Part shown: piece after piece, positions 15,769 to 23,779 of the stretch | How the letters are laid out: each line of letters starts with the position of its first letter | Position numbering within the stretch: the stretch's first letter is position 1 | Source of the DNA: Streptomyces flavofungini | Lineage (GTDB): Bacteria; Actinomycetota; Actinomycetes; Streptomycetales; Streptomycetaceae | Direction of reading: 5' to 3' | DNA length: 64,000 bases | Assembly: GCF_030388665.1 (NCBI RefSeq) | Contig: NZ_CP128846.1 | Coordinates: 2,170,001 to 2,234,000, forward strand | The notes under the pieces: model-generated | What the model was told of the DNA's origin: nothing | The model's input: only the letters and a program-made list of their open reading frames with translations | Databases searched by the model: none | Program-made: the position numbers and the translations under genes

Positions 15769-17214
15769 TCAGCGGCCGGGCGACTTGACAGGGCGCCCGC
15801 CCAGCAGCGCGAAGATCAGCACCCCCAGAGCCAGGCACACCGCCGCAAGACCCCACAGCACCAGGTGGAACGCCGCGTCGTAGGACCGGGACGCGGTGAG
15901 CGTCGCGACCACCGAGCCGTACAAGGCCACCGCCACCGCCTCACTGCCCAGCCGCAGCGTATTGAGGAAGCCCGCGGCCATGCCCGCCTTCGCGGGGTCG
16001 ACCAGGGCCAGCGCCTGGCCGTCGACGAGGCCGGCGGCGAGCGCCATGCCCGCGCCGGTGACGATCATCGGCAGGGCGACGACGGCGACGGACACATCGG
16101 GGCCGAAGAGAGTCAGGGCGGCGTCGCCGACGACGAGGGCGGCGATGCTGGCGTGGATGACGGTGAGCGCGGAGACGCCGCGGGCCACCAACTTGGCGGC
16201 GAGCAGCGGGAAGACGAGCATCGGCGCGGTGAGCAGGACCATGATGAGGCCCGCCGCGCCGGTACCGCGCCCGGTCACCTCCGTCAGATAGGTCGGCAGG
16301 TACGTGAGCATCGTGACGAAGCCGAACGAACCGGCGACCGGGACCAGGCACAGCGCCATGAAGCGCCGGTCGCGCAGCAGGCCCAGGTCGAGCAGCGGGT
16401 GCGCGCGCCGCTTCTCGACGGAGCCGAACACCGCGAGGGCCACGACCGCCCCGGCGAAGAGCCCGAGCACGCCCGCGCTCCCCCAGCCCCACTGGGAACC
16501 CTGCACGATGGCGGTGGTGAGCAGCACCATGGCGACGACGAAGACCACGCTGCCGGGCACGTCGATCTTCGCACCGGTGCGGGGCGTCGGCGGCACCGCA
16601 CGCGCGATCACCGGGACGGCCAGCAGGACGACGACGAGCGCCACCGCGTGCAGCGCGAACACCCAGCGCCAGCTGAAGGTCTGGAGCAGCACCCCGGAGA
16701 GCGAGGGCCCGACCGCGATGCCCACGCCCGCCACGGTGCCGAACAGCGCGAAGGCCTTGGCCCGCGCCGGACCCTCGTACACCGTCGACAGGATCGCGGC
16801 CCCGCACGAGAAGATCGCCGCGCCGCCGACGCCCGCGAGGGCGCGGGCCGCGTCGAGCAGGAGTACGCCGGAGGCGAGCGCGCTGGCCAGCGAGGCGACG
16901 GCGTAGACGGCGGCGCCGGCGGCGAAGGCCCGGACCCGGCCGACGACGTCGGCGACGGAGCCCCAGACGAGGGTGAAGCAGGCGAAGGCGACGTTGAAGG
17001 CGTTCACCACCCACTGGAGCGGGGCCGCTCCTGCGTGCGTGTCGGCGCCGATGCCGGGCAGGGCGACCGCCGTCCCCGAGATGGACATCGGGACGACGAA
17101 GACGGCGAGGAGGATCGCGGCGAGCGGAAGCAGGGGCGGCTTCGACGGCTCCGTGTCCCGCGCCGGGGGCGCGGACTGCGATGCGGGCTCGGACAGCGTC
17201 GATGGTTCGGGCAT
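15769..17214 (-). CDS. MFS multidrug efflux transporter (DHA2-like, 14 TM)
   Basis: A 481-aa membrane exporter of the major facilitator superfamily with about 14 hydrophobic spans. The first is LLPLAAILLAVFVVPMSISGTAVALPGI, and the loop 2-3 signature appears as WGSVADVVGRVRAF. The DHA2 motif-C-like GVGIAVGPSLSGVL follows (GPSLSG). Such proteins expel drugs or small metabolites with proton uptake. The ATG at 17214 has GGAGG ten bases upstream; the open frame beyond it crosses the operator region. It is divergent from an ArsR-type gene, with two operator-like palindromes between them, so export is probably induced by the regulator's ligand. The last codons overlap an Rhs-associated relic on the other strand. 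Confidence 0.88.
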   Translation of the reverse strand: MPEPSTLSEPASQSAPPARDTEPSKPPLLPLAAILLAVFVVPMSISGTAVALPGIGADTHAGAAPLQWVVNAFNVAFACFTLVWGSVADVVGRVRAFAAGAAVYAVASLASALASGVLLLDAARALAGVGGAAIFSCGAAILSTVYEGPARAKAFALFGTVAGVGIAVGPSLSGVLLQTFSWRWVFALHAVALVVVLLAVPVIARAVPPTPRTGAKIDVPGSVVFVVAMVLLTTAIVQGSQWGWGSAGVLGLFAGAVVALAVFGSVEKRRAHPLLDLGLLRDRRFMALCLVPVAGSFGFVTMLTYLPTYLTEVTGRGTGAAGLIMVLLTAPMLVFPLLAAKLVARGVSALTVIHASIAALVVGDAALTLFGPDVSVAVVALPMIVTGAGMALAAGLVDGQALALVDPAKAGMAAGFLNTLRLGSEAVAVALYGSVVATLTASRSYDAAFHLVLWGLAAVCLALGVLIFALLGGRPVKSPGR

Positions 17215-17242
17215 GACCGGGAGGCCTCCGGAGAGTCGAGAA

Positions 17243-17264
17243 AGGTTCGATTTGAATCGAACCT
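17243..17264. promoter_or_regulatory. Perfect 10-2-10 palindrome, operator of the MFS/ArsR pair
   Basis: AGGTTCGATT-TG-AATCGAACCT, 28 bases before the MFS start and 58 before the regulator start. The symmetry and divergent position are those of an ArsR/SmtB-type operator. Confidence 0.7.
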
Positions 17265-17282
17265 GACCCTGACACGCACCAG

Positions 17283-17304
17283 AGGTACGATGCAAGCCGA
17301 ACCT
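17283..17304. promoter_or_regulatory. Second, imperfect copy of the MFS/ArsR palindrome
   Basis: Matches the 17243 palindrome at 16 of 22 positions, including AGGT at one end and CGAACCT at the other, displaced by 40 bases (about four helical turns). It lies directly before the regulator's ribosome site, so binding there would repress the regulator gene. Confidence 0.55.
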
Positions 17305-17321
17305 CTGGGAGGAGTGCCGCC

Positions 17322-17642
17322 GTGCCCGACGAAGAAGGCCACCCGCTGCCCGCCGAGATGGACCTGCGCGCGGTCCTGCACGCCCTCGCCGACCCGCTGC
17401 GCTTCGGCGTGATCGCCGGGTTCCTGCGCGAGCCCGACGGCACCGAACGCACCTGCGCGTCCTTCCAGTTGCCGGTGTCGAAGTCCACGACGTCGCACCA
17501 CTTCAAGGTGATGCGCGAGGCGGGCCTGCTCCGCATGGTCGACCACGGCAACAGCCGGACGGCGGTCCTGCGCCGCGAGGAGCTGGACGAACGCTTCCCC
17601 GGCCTGCTCGGCCTGGTGGGCGCCGAACCCGCACGGGACTGA
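17322..17642 (+). CDS. ArsR-like helix-turn-helix transcriptional regulator
   Basis: A 106-aa single-domain winged-helix protein. The recognition helix region reads LPVSKSTTSHHFKVMREAGLL, and the first helix AVLHALADPLRFGVIAGFL has the ArsR/HTH_20 pattern. No metal-binding Cys pair is present in the recognition helix, so it probably senses an organic ligand or redox state. The GTG start at 17322 has GGAGG nine bases upstream. It is divergent from the MFS exporter, and the two palindromes at 17243 and 17283 suggest repression of both genes. Confidence 0.88.
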   Translation: MPDEEGHPLPAEMDLRAVLHALADPLRFGVIAGFLREPDGTERTCASFQLPVSKSTTSHHFKVMREAGLLRMVDHGNSRTAVLRREELDERFPGLLGLVGAEPARD

Positions 17643-17756
17643 CCGGACTCTCTCGACAGGGCGGGCCGAGCCTGCCTAAGATCCCCGGCAGCATCGCGTG
17701 CCGGTCACCGCCTGGGTGAGGCATGGAGGTGCGGGAGATGCCCACGGAGGCATTCC

Positions 17757-18149
17757 TTGGCAGTTCAGCTCAATCACACGATCGTCCACGCCCGGGACAA
17801 CCGGGAATCCGCCGAGTTCTTCGCGGAGCTGCTGGGACTCGAAATCGGCACCGAATGGGGCCCGTTCGTCGCGGTGGACCTCAGCAACGACATCACGCTC
17901 GACTTCGCCACCGTCCCCGCGGACACGATCATGCCGCAGCACTACGCGTTCCTCGTCGCCGAGGCCGAGTTCGACGCGGCGTACGAGAAGATCACGGCGC
18001 GCGGCCTGGCGCACTGGGCCGACCCGCAGCAGACGCACCCCGGCGAGATCAACCGCAACGACGGCGGCAAAGGCGTCTATTTCACCGACCCGTCGGGCCA
18101 CTTCATGGAGCTGATCACCGTTCCGTACGGCGGCCGTCCGCAGCAGTAG
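17757..18149 (+). CDS. VOC-family (glyoxalase/bleomycin-resistance-like) protein
   Basis: A 130-aa single-domain vicinal-oxygen-chelate protein. The two beta-alpha-beta-beta-beta modules show typical starts (LNHTIVHARDNRESAEFFAELLG and AFLVAEAEFDAAYEKI) and the metal-ligand region YFTDPSGHFMELIT. His7 and Glu near residue 119 are the probable metal ligands. The TTG start at 17757 is chosen because GGAGG lies six bases upstream and the fold begins at once. It stands alone, with its own terminator at 18159. Members include glyoxalases, fosfomycin/bleomycin resistance proteins and dioxygenases; the substrate cannot be told. Confidence 0.85.
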   Translation: MAVQLNHTIVHARDNRESAEFFAELLGLEIGTEWGPFVAVDLSNDITLDFATVPADTIMPQHYAFLVAEAEFDAAYEKITARGLAHWADPQQTHPGEINRNDGGKGVYFTDPSGHFMELITVPYGGRPQQ

Positions 18150-18158
18150 AGCGTGAGA

Positions 18159-18197
18159 GAGGGTTGCACCGCCCACGAGTGGAGTGGTGCAACCCTC
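18159..18197 (+). terminator. Terminator hairpin after the VOC gene
   Basis: A perfect 12-bp stem GAGGGTTGCACC / GGTGCAACCCTC with a 15-base loop that contains a further CCAC/GTGG pairing. It lies nine bases after the stop. Confidence 0.8.
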
Positions 18198-18410
18198 CGG
18201 ATCGTCCGTGCCGTTCAGCAACGGCGTTCCGGACGCGATCACCAACCCCGCCGCCGGCACACCACGGCGGCTGGCACCGCCGCTCCGCTCCGTGGTCATG
18301 CGCTACCTCTGCCATGATCACCCTGTGGACAGCGTGCGACTGGCACTGTCGATGGCATCACCAGTCCCCCTCGTTCGCCCCCTCCCTCCTCACCGTCGCC
18401 ACCCCGGCAT

Positions 18411-18644
18411 GTGGAACCCGGTGGACGGACCAACGCCCTCGTCAAGGACGACACCTCCGGCGAGTGGCACCTGGAGAGCGACGACAGGACCAAGGCCGTC
18501 AAGCTCACCAGTTCCAAGCGCGGCAACGGCGACGACAACGGCGAGTACTGGCGCATCACCACTCCGGACGGCACCCGCTACTACTTCGGCTACAACCGTC
18601 TTCCCGGCCGGGCCAACGGCAAGGCAGAGACCAACTCCACCTGA
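18411..18644 (+). pseudogene. 5' fragment of the large Rhs gene, ended by an in-frame TGA
   Basis: This 77-codon frame (GEYWRITTPDGTRYYFGYNR, then LPGRANGKAETNST) is the standard Streptomyces Rhs segment that normally continues directly into TWT-PVFGN. Here a TGA at 18642-18644 stands where a tryptophan TGG is expected, and the same frame resumes with TTPVFGNHKGEPCH. The conserved N-terminal part of Rhs proteins, including any signal for secretion, is missing upstream of about 18411. So the gene is truncated at the 5' end and carries a nonsense change. Confidence 0.7.
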
Positions 18645-18653
18645 ACGACGCCG

Positions 18654-21600
18654 GTGTTCGGCAACCACAAGGGCGAGCCCTGCCACGCGGACGCGTACAA
18701 GGACTCCTGGTGTCGGCAGGCCTGGCGGTGGAACCTCGACTACGTCGTGGACCCGCACGGCGACGCGATGGCCTACTACTGGAACAAGGAGACCAACCAC
18801 TACGGCCGCGACGTCAACGGCCTGTCGGCGCTGAAGGCGTACGCCACCGGCAACAAGAACGAGACGTACCGCACCGCCGTCGGGGACGGCTGGCGCTCCA
18901 CCCGGACCGTGCGCACCTTCGACACCTACGGCCTGCCGACAGCCGAGTCCGACCACGGTGACCTGGCGAAGACCGGCGACGAACAGTGCACCACCACCAG
19001 CTACGCCCGCAACACCGAGAAGAACCTCCTCACCCTCGTCAAACAGGCCCGGACGGTCGCGGTCGCCTGCGACAGAACCCCGTCCCTGCCCGCCGACCTG
19101 ATATCCGTCGAACGCCACTACTACGACGGTGCCACCAGCCTGGACGCCGCTCCCACCAAGGGCGACGTCACCAGGCTCGACGAGCAGGACGCCAAGGGCA
19201 CCGGATACCTCACCACCGCCACCCACACCTACGACCAGCACGGCCGCGAGCTGACCGACACGGACGCGGACGGCAACACGACCACCGCGGAGTACACGCC
19301 GAAGGCCATCGAGGCACCGAAGTCCAAGACCGAGACCAACGCTCTCGGCCACACGAGCACGACGGAGTACGAGGCGGCGCGCGGCGTGGCCACGGCCGCC
19401 GTCGACGCCAACGGCAAGCGCACCGACGCCGTCCACGACGGCCTGGGCCGGGTGCTGAAGGTCTGGAACCCCGGCTGGCCCAAGGCCGACCACGCGGGCC
19501 AGCCCTCCGCCACGTACGCGTACACGATCTCCCGGACCGCCGCGAACGCGATAGCCACCAAGTCCCTCCAGCACGACGGCTCGTACGCCACCAGCTATCA
19601 GCTCTACGACGGCCTGCTGCGAGAGCGCGAGACCCAGGCCCCCGCCATCGGCACCCGCGACCGCGTCGTCACGGAGACCCGGTACGACACGCGCGGCTTC
19701 GCCCACAAGTCGTACGCCGCCTACTACGCCGACGGCGCGCCGTCCAAGACCCTGGTCCAGGGCGCGGACAACAAGGTGCCCGCGATGACGGAGAACCTCT
19801 ACGACGGCCTGGGCCGCGTCACCGACGCCGTCTCGCGCAAGTACGGCGACGAACAGTGGCGTACGAAGACGATGTACGGGGGCGACCGCACCACCGTGAT
19901 CCCGCCCAAGGGCGGCACCGCCACGACCGTCGTCACCGACGCCCGTGGCCGTACGATCGAGCGCCTGCAGTACACGAACGCCGACCGCACCAAGTCCCAG
20001 AAGACCCGCTACGCCTACGGCAAGTTCGACGAGCCGGAGAAGGTCACCGACCCGGCGGGCAACACCTGGACGTACACCTTCGACGCGCGCGGCCAGCAGA
20101 CCAAGGCCGACGACCCCGACAAGGGCCTCACCCGCACCACGTACGACAAGCTCGGGCAGGCCACGTCGACCACGGACGCCCGCGGCGTCACTCTCACCAC
20201 CGACTACGACGCCCTGGGCCGCAAGCGGCACCTGAGGAAGGGCGGCACGCCGCTGGCCGAGTGGACCTACGACACGGTCGCCAAGGGGCAGCCGGCTGCC
20301 GGCATCCGCTACCTCGACGGCGAGAAGTACACGTCGGAGACCACCGGCTACAACGACGCCTACGAGCCGACGTCCAGCACGGTGACCATCCCCGCCAAGG
20401 CGGGCGCCCTGGCGGGCACATACACCTGGGCCTTCGGCTACAACCCGTACACCGGACAGCAGGAGTGGATCAAACACCCCACCGTCGGAAACCTCCGCAG
20501 TGAGCGCCAGACGACGATCTACGGCGAGGGAAATCTGCCGCAGAAGACGACGGCGGGGTCCATCACTCTGGTCAACTCCACCGCCCACGACGTCTTCTCC
20601 CGCCCGGTACGCACCAACTACGGCGCCCTGGGCGAGCGGGTCTACAAGACCCAGGTCTACGACGAGCACACCGGCCGCATAACCCGCCAGACCACCGACC
20701 GCGACAAAGCCCCGCAGCGCATCGACGACACCAAGTACGCCTATGACCCCGCCGGGAACGTCACCGGCATCACCACCGCCAGCGGCCAGGACGAAGCCAA
20801 GTCCACCGACACCCAGTGCTTCACCCACGACGCCTTGGGCCAGCTCACCAAGGCCTGGACGGCGAAGAAGGACTGCGCGGCCAAGCCCACCGCGGCCACG
20901 GTCGGCGGCCCCGACGCCTACTGGCAGTCCTTCGCCTACGACGTCATGGGCAACCGCACGGAGCAGACCGACCACACCTCCGGCGCCACCACCACCTACA
21001 CCCAGCCCAAGCCCGGCACTGGCCTGCCGCACGCGGTGAAGGAAGCCACGGTCAAGGGCGGCACCGACGACGGCCACAAGCGCACCTTCGCCTACGACAA
21101 GGCAGGCAACACCACCCAACGCACCCTGAGCGGCGACCGCACCCAGAACCTCACCTGGGACGACAAAGGCCACCTCGCCACCCTCACCGAGAACGGCAAG
21201 AAGACCGCCTACGCCTACGACGCCGACGGCAACCGCCTGATCACCCGTGACGCGGACGGCACCCAGACCCTCACCCTCCCCGGCAACAACGAACTCAAGA
21301 TCGCCAAGAACGGCACCAAAGAAAGCATCCGCTACTACACCCACGAAGGCCAGACCGTCGCCGTCCGCACCAGCACCGGCCTCTCCTTCCTCCTGCCCGA
21401 CCACCAGGGCACCTCCATGGCAGCCATCGCGATGGGCACCCTCGCGATCACCCGCCGCAAGCAACTCCCCTTCGGCGGACTACGATCCGACCAGTCCGAG
21501 ACGATGCCCGGCACACGTGGCTTCGTCGGCGGCACCAACGACCCCACCGGCCTCATCCACCTCGGCGCCCGCGAATACGACCCGACCCTGGGCCGCTTCC

Positions 21601-22556
21601 TCTCCGTCGACCCCGTCATCGACCACGACGACCCCGCACAGCTCAACGCCTACTCCTACGCCCACAACAGCCCCCTCACCAAATCCGACCCCGACGGCCT
21701 GCGCCCCCTCGGCCCCACCGACCACGGCCCCGCCGGCGACGCCTGGTGGGCCGCCGACCGCGGCATGTACGCCGGATACAAGTACAAAGGCAACGGCAAG
21801 TGGGTCTGGAAACAGACCCCGAGAAAAGGCAAGATCTTCCGCCAGCGCTACCGGGCCTACCGCGCCAACCCCTCCCACTACCTCATCGACGACAGCCACG
21901 CCCGCGCCCGCCAATCCGCCATCAACCGCGCCAAATGGCAAGCCCAAGCACGAGCCGCCGAAGCAGCGAGGAAGAGAGCCGAAGCCCAACGCCGCAAGAA
22001 GGACGGAATCCTCGGCAACATAAAGGAGGGCAACTTCGGTACGGCCTGGAAACAGACCAAGTCCGGGCTCAACGACACGTTCGGCACCTGGGACGGCTGG
22101 AAGAACCGAGTACTCCCCGCTGCCGACTTCACCACCTGCCTTATGGTATCGGCCGGAACATGCACTCTGGTCGGCCTGGCCGGTGCATCCATAACCTACG
22201 GGGGTGACTGGGCCATCACGGGCAAGTTCGACGGAGGCGGCTATGCCAGAACGCTCGCCTGGACTGTTGGCGGCGGGGCAGTAGCAGGCGGCGCGGCACG
22301 CGCCATGGGAGCATCCAGTTGGCGGCAGGCATTCACCGGTAACGCCGTCGAGCGCGCGACAGTCAGGGTTCCCGCTTACCGCACCAAACTCGGGTACGGA
22401 ACAGGCCCAGGCGGTGGCCGCAAAGGCTGGGCCACACAGCCAGTAGGCGTGGTGGACCGCAGCAGGACGATCCTGAATATGGGTGTCAATTCGCAGCTCT
22501 CCTGGGGCTTCTGCGGTGCCGGCGCGGCCAGTGCGGCCGCAGGAAGAGGGTGCTGA
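18654..22556 (+). CDS. Rhs/YD-repeat protein with C-terminal toxin-like tail (5' truncated)
   Basis: A 1300-codon frame, in phase with the 18411 fragment. It holds many YD repeats (YDGLGRV, YDTRGFAH, YDKLGQATSTTDARG, YDALGRKRHL), which form the Rhs cocoon shell. The core ends with GLIHLGAREYDPTLGRFLS followed by KSDPDGL, the usual junction to the variable toxin. After a conserved linker (about 21700-22049) comes a tail of about 170 residues with small-residue hydrophobic segments (GGGAVAGGAARAMGAS). The tail ends NSQLSWGFCGAG, then ten residues finishing in GC. The catalytic class of the tail is not recognisable. A candidate immunity gene begins four bases after the stop. Lacking its N-terminus, this gene may no longer be secreted but can act as a donor of tips. 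The GTG at 18654 is only the first start after the TGA. Confidence 0.75.
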   Translation: MFGNHKGEPCHADAYKDSWCRQAWRWNLDYVVDPHGDAMAYYWNKETNHYGRDVNGLSALKAYATGNKNETYRTAVGDGWRSTRTVRTFDTYGLPTAESDHGDLAKTGDEQCTTTSYARNTEKNLLTLVKQARTVAVACDRTPSLPADLISVERHYYDGATSLDAAPTKGDVTRLDEQDAKGTGYLTTATHTYDQHGRELTDTDADGNTTTAEYTPKAIEAPKSKTETNALGHTSTTEYEAARGVATAAVDANGKRTDAVHDGLGRVLKVWNPGWPKADHAGQPSATYAYTISRTAANAIATKSLQHDGSYATSYQLYDGLLRERETQAPAIGTRDRVVTETRYDTRGFAHKSYAAYYADGAPSKTLVQGADNKVPAMTENLYDGLGRVTDAVSRKYGDEQWRTKTMYGGDRTTVIPPKGGTATTVVTDARGRTIERLQYTNADRTKSQKTRYAYGKFDEPEKVTDPAGNTWTYTFDARGQQTKADDPDKGLTRTTYDKLGQATSTTDARGVTLTTDYDALGRKRHLRKGGTPLAEWTYDTVAKGQPAAGIRYLDGEKYTSETTGYNDAYEPTSSTVTIPAKAGALAGTYTWAFGYNPYTGQQEWIKHPTVGNLRSERQTTIYGEGNLPQKTTAGSITLVNSTAHDVFSRPVRTNYGALGERVYKTQVYDEHTGRITRQTTDRDKAPQRIDDTKYAYDPAGNVTGITTASGQDEAKSTDTQCFTHDALGQLTKAWTAKKDCAAKPTAATVGGPDAYWQSFAYDVMGNRTEQTDHTSGATTTYTQPKPGTGLPHAVKEATVKGGTDDGHKRTFAYDKAGNTTQRTLSGDRTQNLTWDDKGHLATLTENGKKTAYAYDADGNRLITRDADGTQTLTLPGNNELKIAKNGTKESIRYYTHEGQTVAVRTSTGLSFLLPDHQGTSMAAIAMGTLAITRRKQLPFGGLRSDQSETMPGTRGFVGGTNDPTGLIHLGAREYDPTLGRFLSVDPVIDHDDPAQLNAYSYAHNSPLTKSDPDGLRPLGPTDHGPAGDAWWAADRGMYAGYKYKGNGKWVWKQTPRKGKIFRQRYRAYRANPSHYLIDDSHARARQSAINRAKWQAQARAAEAARKRAEAQRRKKDGILGNIKEGNFGTAWKQTKSGLNDTFGTWDGWKNRVLPAADFTTCLMVSAGTCTLVGLAGASITYGGDWAITGKFDGGGYARTLAWTVGGGAVAGGAARAMGASSWRQAFTGNAVERATVRVPAYRTKLGYGTGPGGGRKGWATQPVGVVDRSRTILNMGVNSQLSWGFCGAGAASAAAGRGC
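20312..20549 (+). repeat. Rhs core segment duplicated at 23269-23506
   Basis: A 238-bp stretch inside the large Rhs gene, colinear and nearly identical with 23269-23506 (from LDGEKYTSET to GEGNLPQKT). It is a possible substrate for recombination that would join the displaced tail to the complete Rhs core. Confidence 0.85.
21527..22049 (+). repeat. Rhs 3' core and linker, duplicated at 24382-24910
   Basis: About 520 bp from the GGTNDPTG codons through the linker GNFGTAWKQ that recur at 24382-24910 with scattered substitutions and one six-base insertion. Homology stops where the toxin tails begin to differ, as expected for swapped Rhs tips. Confidence 0.85.
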
Positions 22557-22560
22557 CAGC

Positions 22561-23121
22561 ATGGCAGGCAACGCTGTCGTGAACGAGCAGGGTCGGCGTG
22601 TGCTTCGCCGCAGGTCTTGGCCGGTCCTGTCCTGGGGCAGCGTTGCCATCATCTGGGCGATCTTTCCGCTGGGAGTGCTGTCCTCGTTGACGCATCAGAA
22701 CCACCGGGACATCTGGGTCGTCGCTGCCGTGTTCTGTGCGGTCACCGCAGTGCTGCGCAGGATCGGCAGCTGCAAGGTCATCCTGCTCTGCGACTCCCTC
22801 ACGGTGGAGAACCCCCTCGTCACCTACGAGGTCCCGTACGGGACCGTGCGCGCAGTCGAAGCAGCTGCGGCCGGAGGACTGGAGGTCGAAGCACCCCAAG
22901 GAGAAATCATCCACCCGTTTTGTTTCGGGGGGTCTCTGGTCGACGCCTACTTCAGGAGCACCACCAGAGCGGCTGCCGAGGTCCAGGACACGGTGAATAG
23001 GCGGCGGCATCGCCCTGGTGCGCAGGGAGAGGTGACGCGACGCTTCCGCCGCTGCTGGTCCGACGCGCTCGTTCCGTTGGCCGTGATCTTCGGGACGGTG
23101 AGCATGTTCGTCTCGCCATAA
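22561..23121 (+). CDS. Candidate immunity protein 1: two N-terminal TMs plus PH-like domain
   Basis: A 186-aa membrane protein starting four bases after the Rhs stop. A basic start (RRVLRRRSW) leads into two hydrophobic spans (VLSWGSVAIIWAIFPLGVL and IWVVAAVFCAVTAVL). A cytoplasmic domain follows whose pattern (VILLCDSLTVENPLVTYEVP, then YGTVRAVEA) resembles bacterial PH domains of the bPH_6 type. The C-terminus has another hydrophobic stretch (ALVPLAVIFGTVSMFV). It is clearly paralogous to the protein encoded at 23780-24349. Position right after a toxin tail is the classic place for the immunity gene; binding to the toxin is inferred. The ATG at 22561 has GAGGG eleven bases upstream. Confidence 0.75.
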   Translation: MAGNAVVNEQGRRVLRRRSWPVLSWGSVAIIWAIFPLGVLSSLTHQNHRDIWVVAAVFCAVTAVLRRIGSCKVILLCDSLTVENPLVTYEVPYGTVRAVEAAAAGGLEVEAPQGEIIHPFCFGGSLVDAYFRSTTRAAAEVQDTVNRRRHRPGAQGEVTRRFRRCWSDALVPLAVIFGTVSMFVSP

Positions 23122-23268
23122 CCACGTCACATCGCTTCTGGCGGGCACGCAGAGACCCAGGGGAGTGTCACGAATCAGGTCGACGGGCACGATGTGGCCC
23201 CCTCGGCGGAGGCGTGCCGGATCACGCAGACCGTCGATGAAGGCCCCGAGGTCACGCTGTATGTGGCG

Positions 23269-23702
23269 CCTCGACGGCGAGAAGTACACGTCCGAGACCA
23301 CCGCCTACAACGACGCCTACGAGCCGACCTCCAGCACGGTGACCATCCCCGCCAAGGCGGGCGCCCTGGCGGGCACCTACACCTGGACGTTCGGATACAA
23401 CCGGTATGCGGGCCAGCAGGAGTGGATCATGAATCCGGCTGTCGGGAACCTGCCGAGCGAACGCCAGACGACGATCTACGGCGAGGGCAACCTGCCGCAG
23501 AAGACGGGCGATGTGGGATGGCGTGCTTGCCCGCAACTCAGTGCGTATACGCCCTGCCACGACAACAAGCGGGGTCATTTGGCGGGAAGGGCCTGTGAAC
23601 TGGAGTGCAACCAGAGGGAACTTGGTCGCCAACAGTAACTTCGCCCTCGGCTACTGTGGCGCTGGAAGCCTGAGCCCCGGAAAGGCCATTGGCTCCTGCT
23701 GA
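23269..23702 (+). pseudogene. Displaced Rhs cassette 2: core fragment plus toxin tail, out of frame
   Basis: The first 238 bp copy an internal Rhs core segment (see 20312). The rest encodes a tail ending NLVANSNFALGYCGAG and then eleven residues finishing in SC and TGA. The core fragment and the tail are in different frames, so no single protein results. The tail resembles that of the large Rhs gene in its last 25-30 residues (NS...G[FY]CGAG...[GS]C). The bases just before (23170-23268) encode VTNQVDGHDVAPSAEACRIT in one frame and may be another relic. It is followed by a terminator and a candidate immunity gene. Confidence 0.65.
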
Positions 23703-23717
23703 CGTACGGATGAAACT

Positions 23718-23750
23718 CGGGTCCGTTGAGGCACACCCTCAACGGACCCG
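23718..23750 (+). terminator. Terminator after displaced cassette 2
   Basis: A perfect 14-bp stem, CGGGTCCGTTGAGG / CCTCAACGGACCCG, with loop CACAC, 16 bases after the tail's stop codon. It separates the tail from its candidate immunity gene, which must then have its own promoter. Confidence 0.8.
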
Positions 23751-23779
23751 CTCAGACCGAATGTATGGGCGTCAGCCTG

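Noticed and set aside
18642..18644. TGA read as selenocysteine
   Set aside because: The position is Trp in other Rhs proteins and I see no following stem-loop suited to recoding.
18390..21464. 1024-codon open frame antisense to the Rhs gene
   Set aside because: It is a by-product of GC-biased third positions; the plus strand carries clear YD repeats and the antisense translation is Gly/Val/Arg-rich without motifs.
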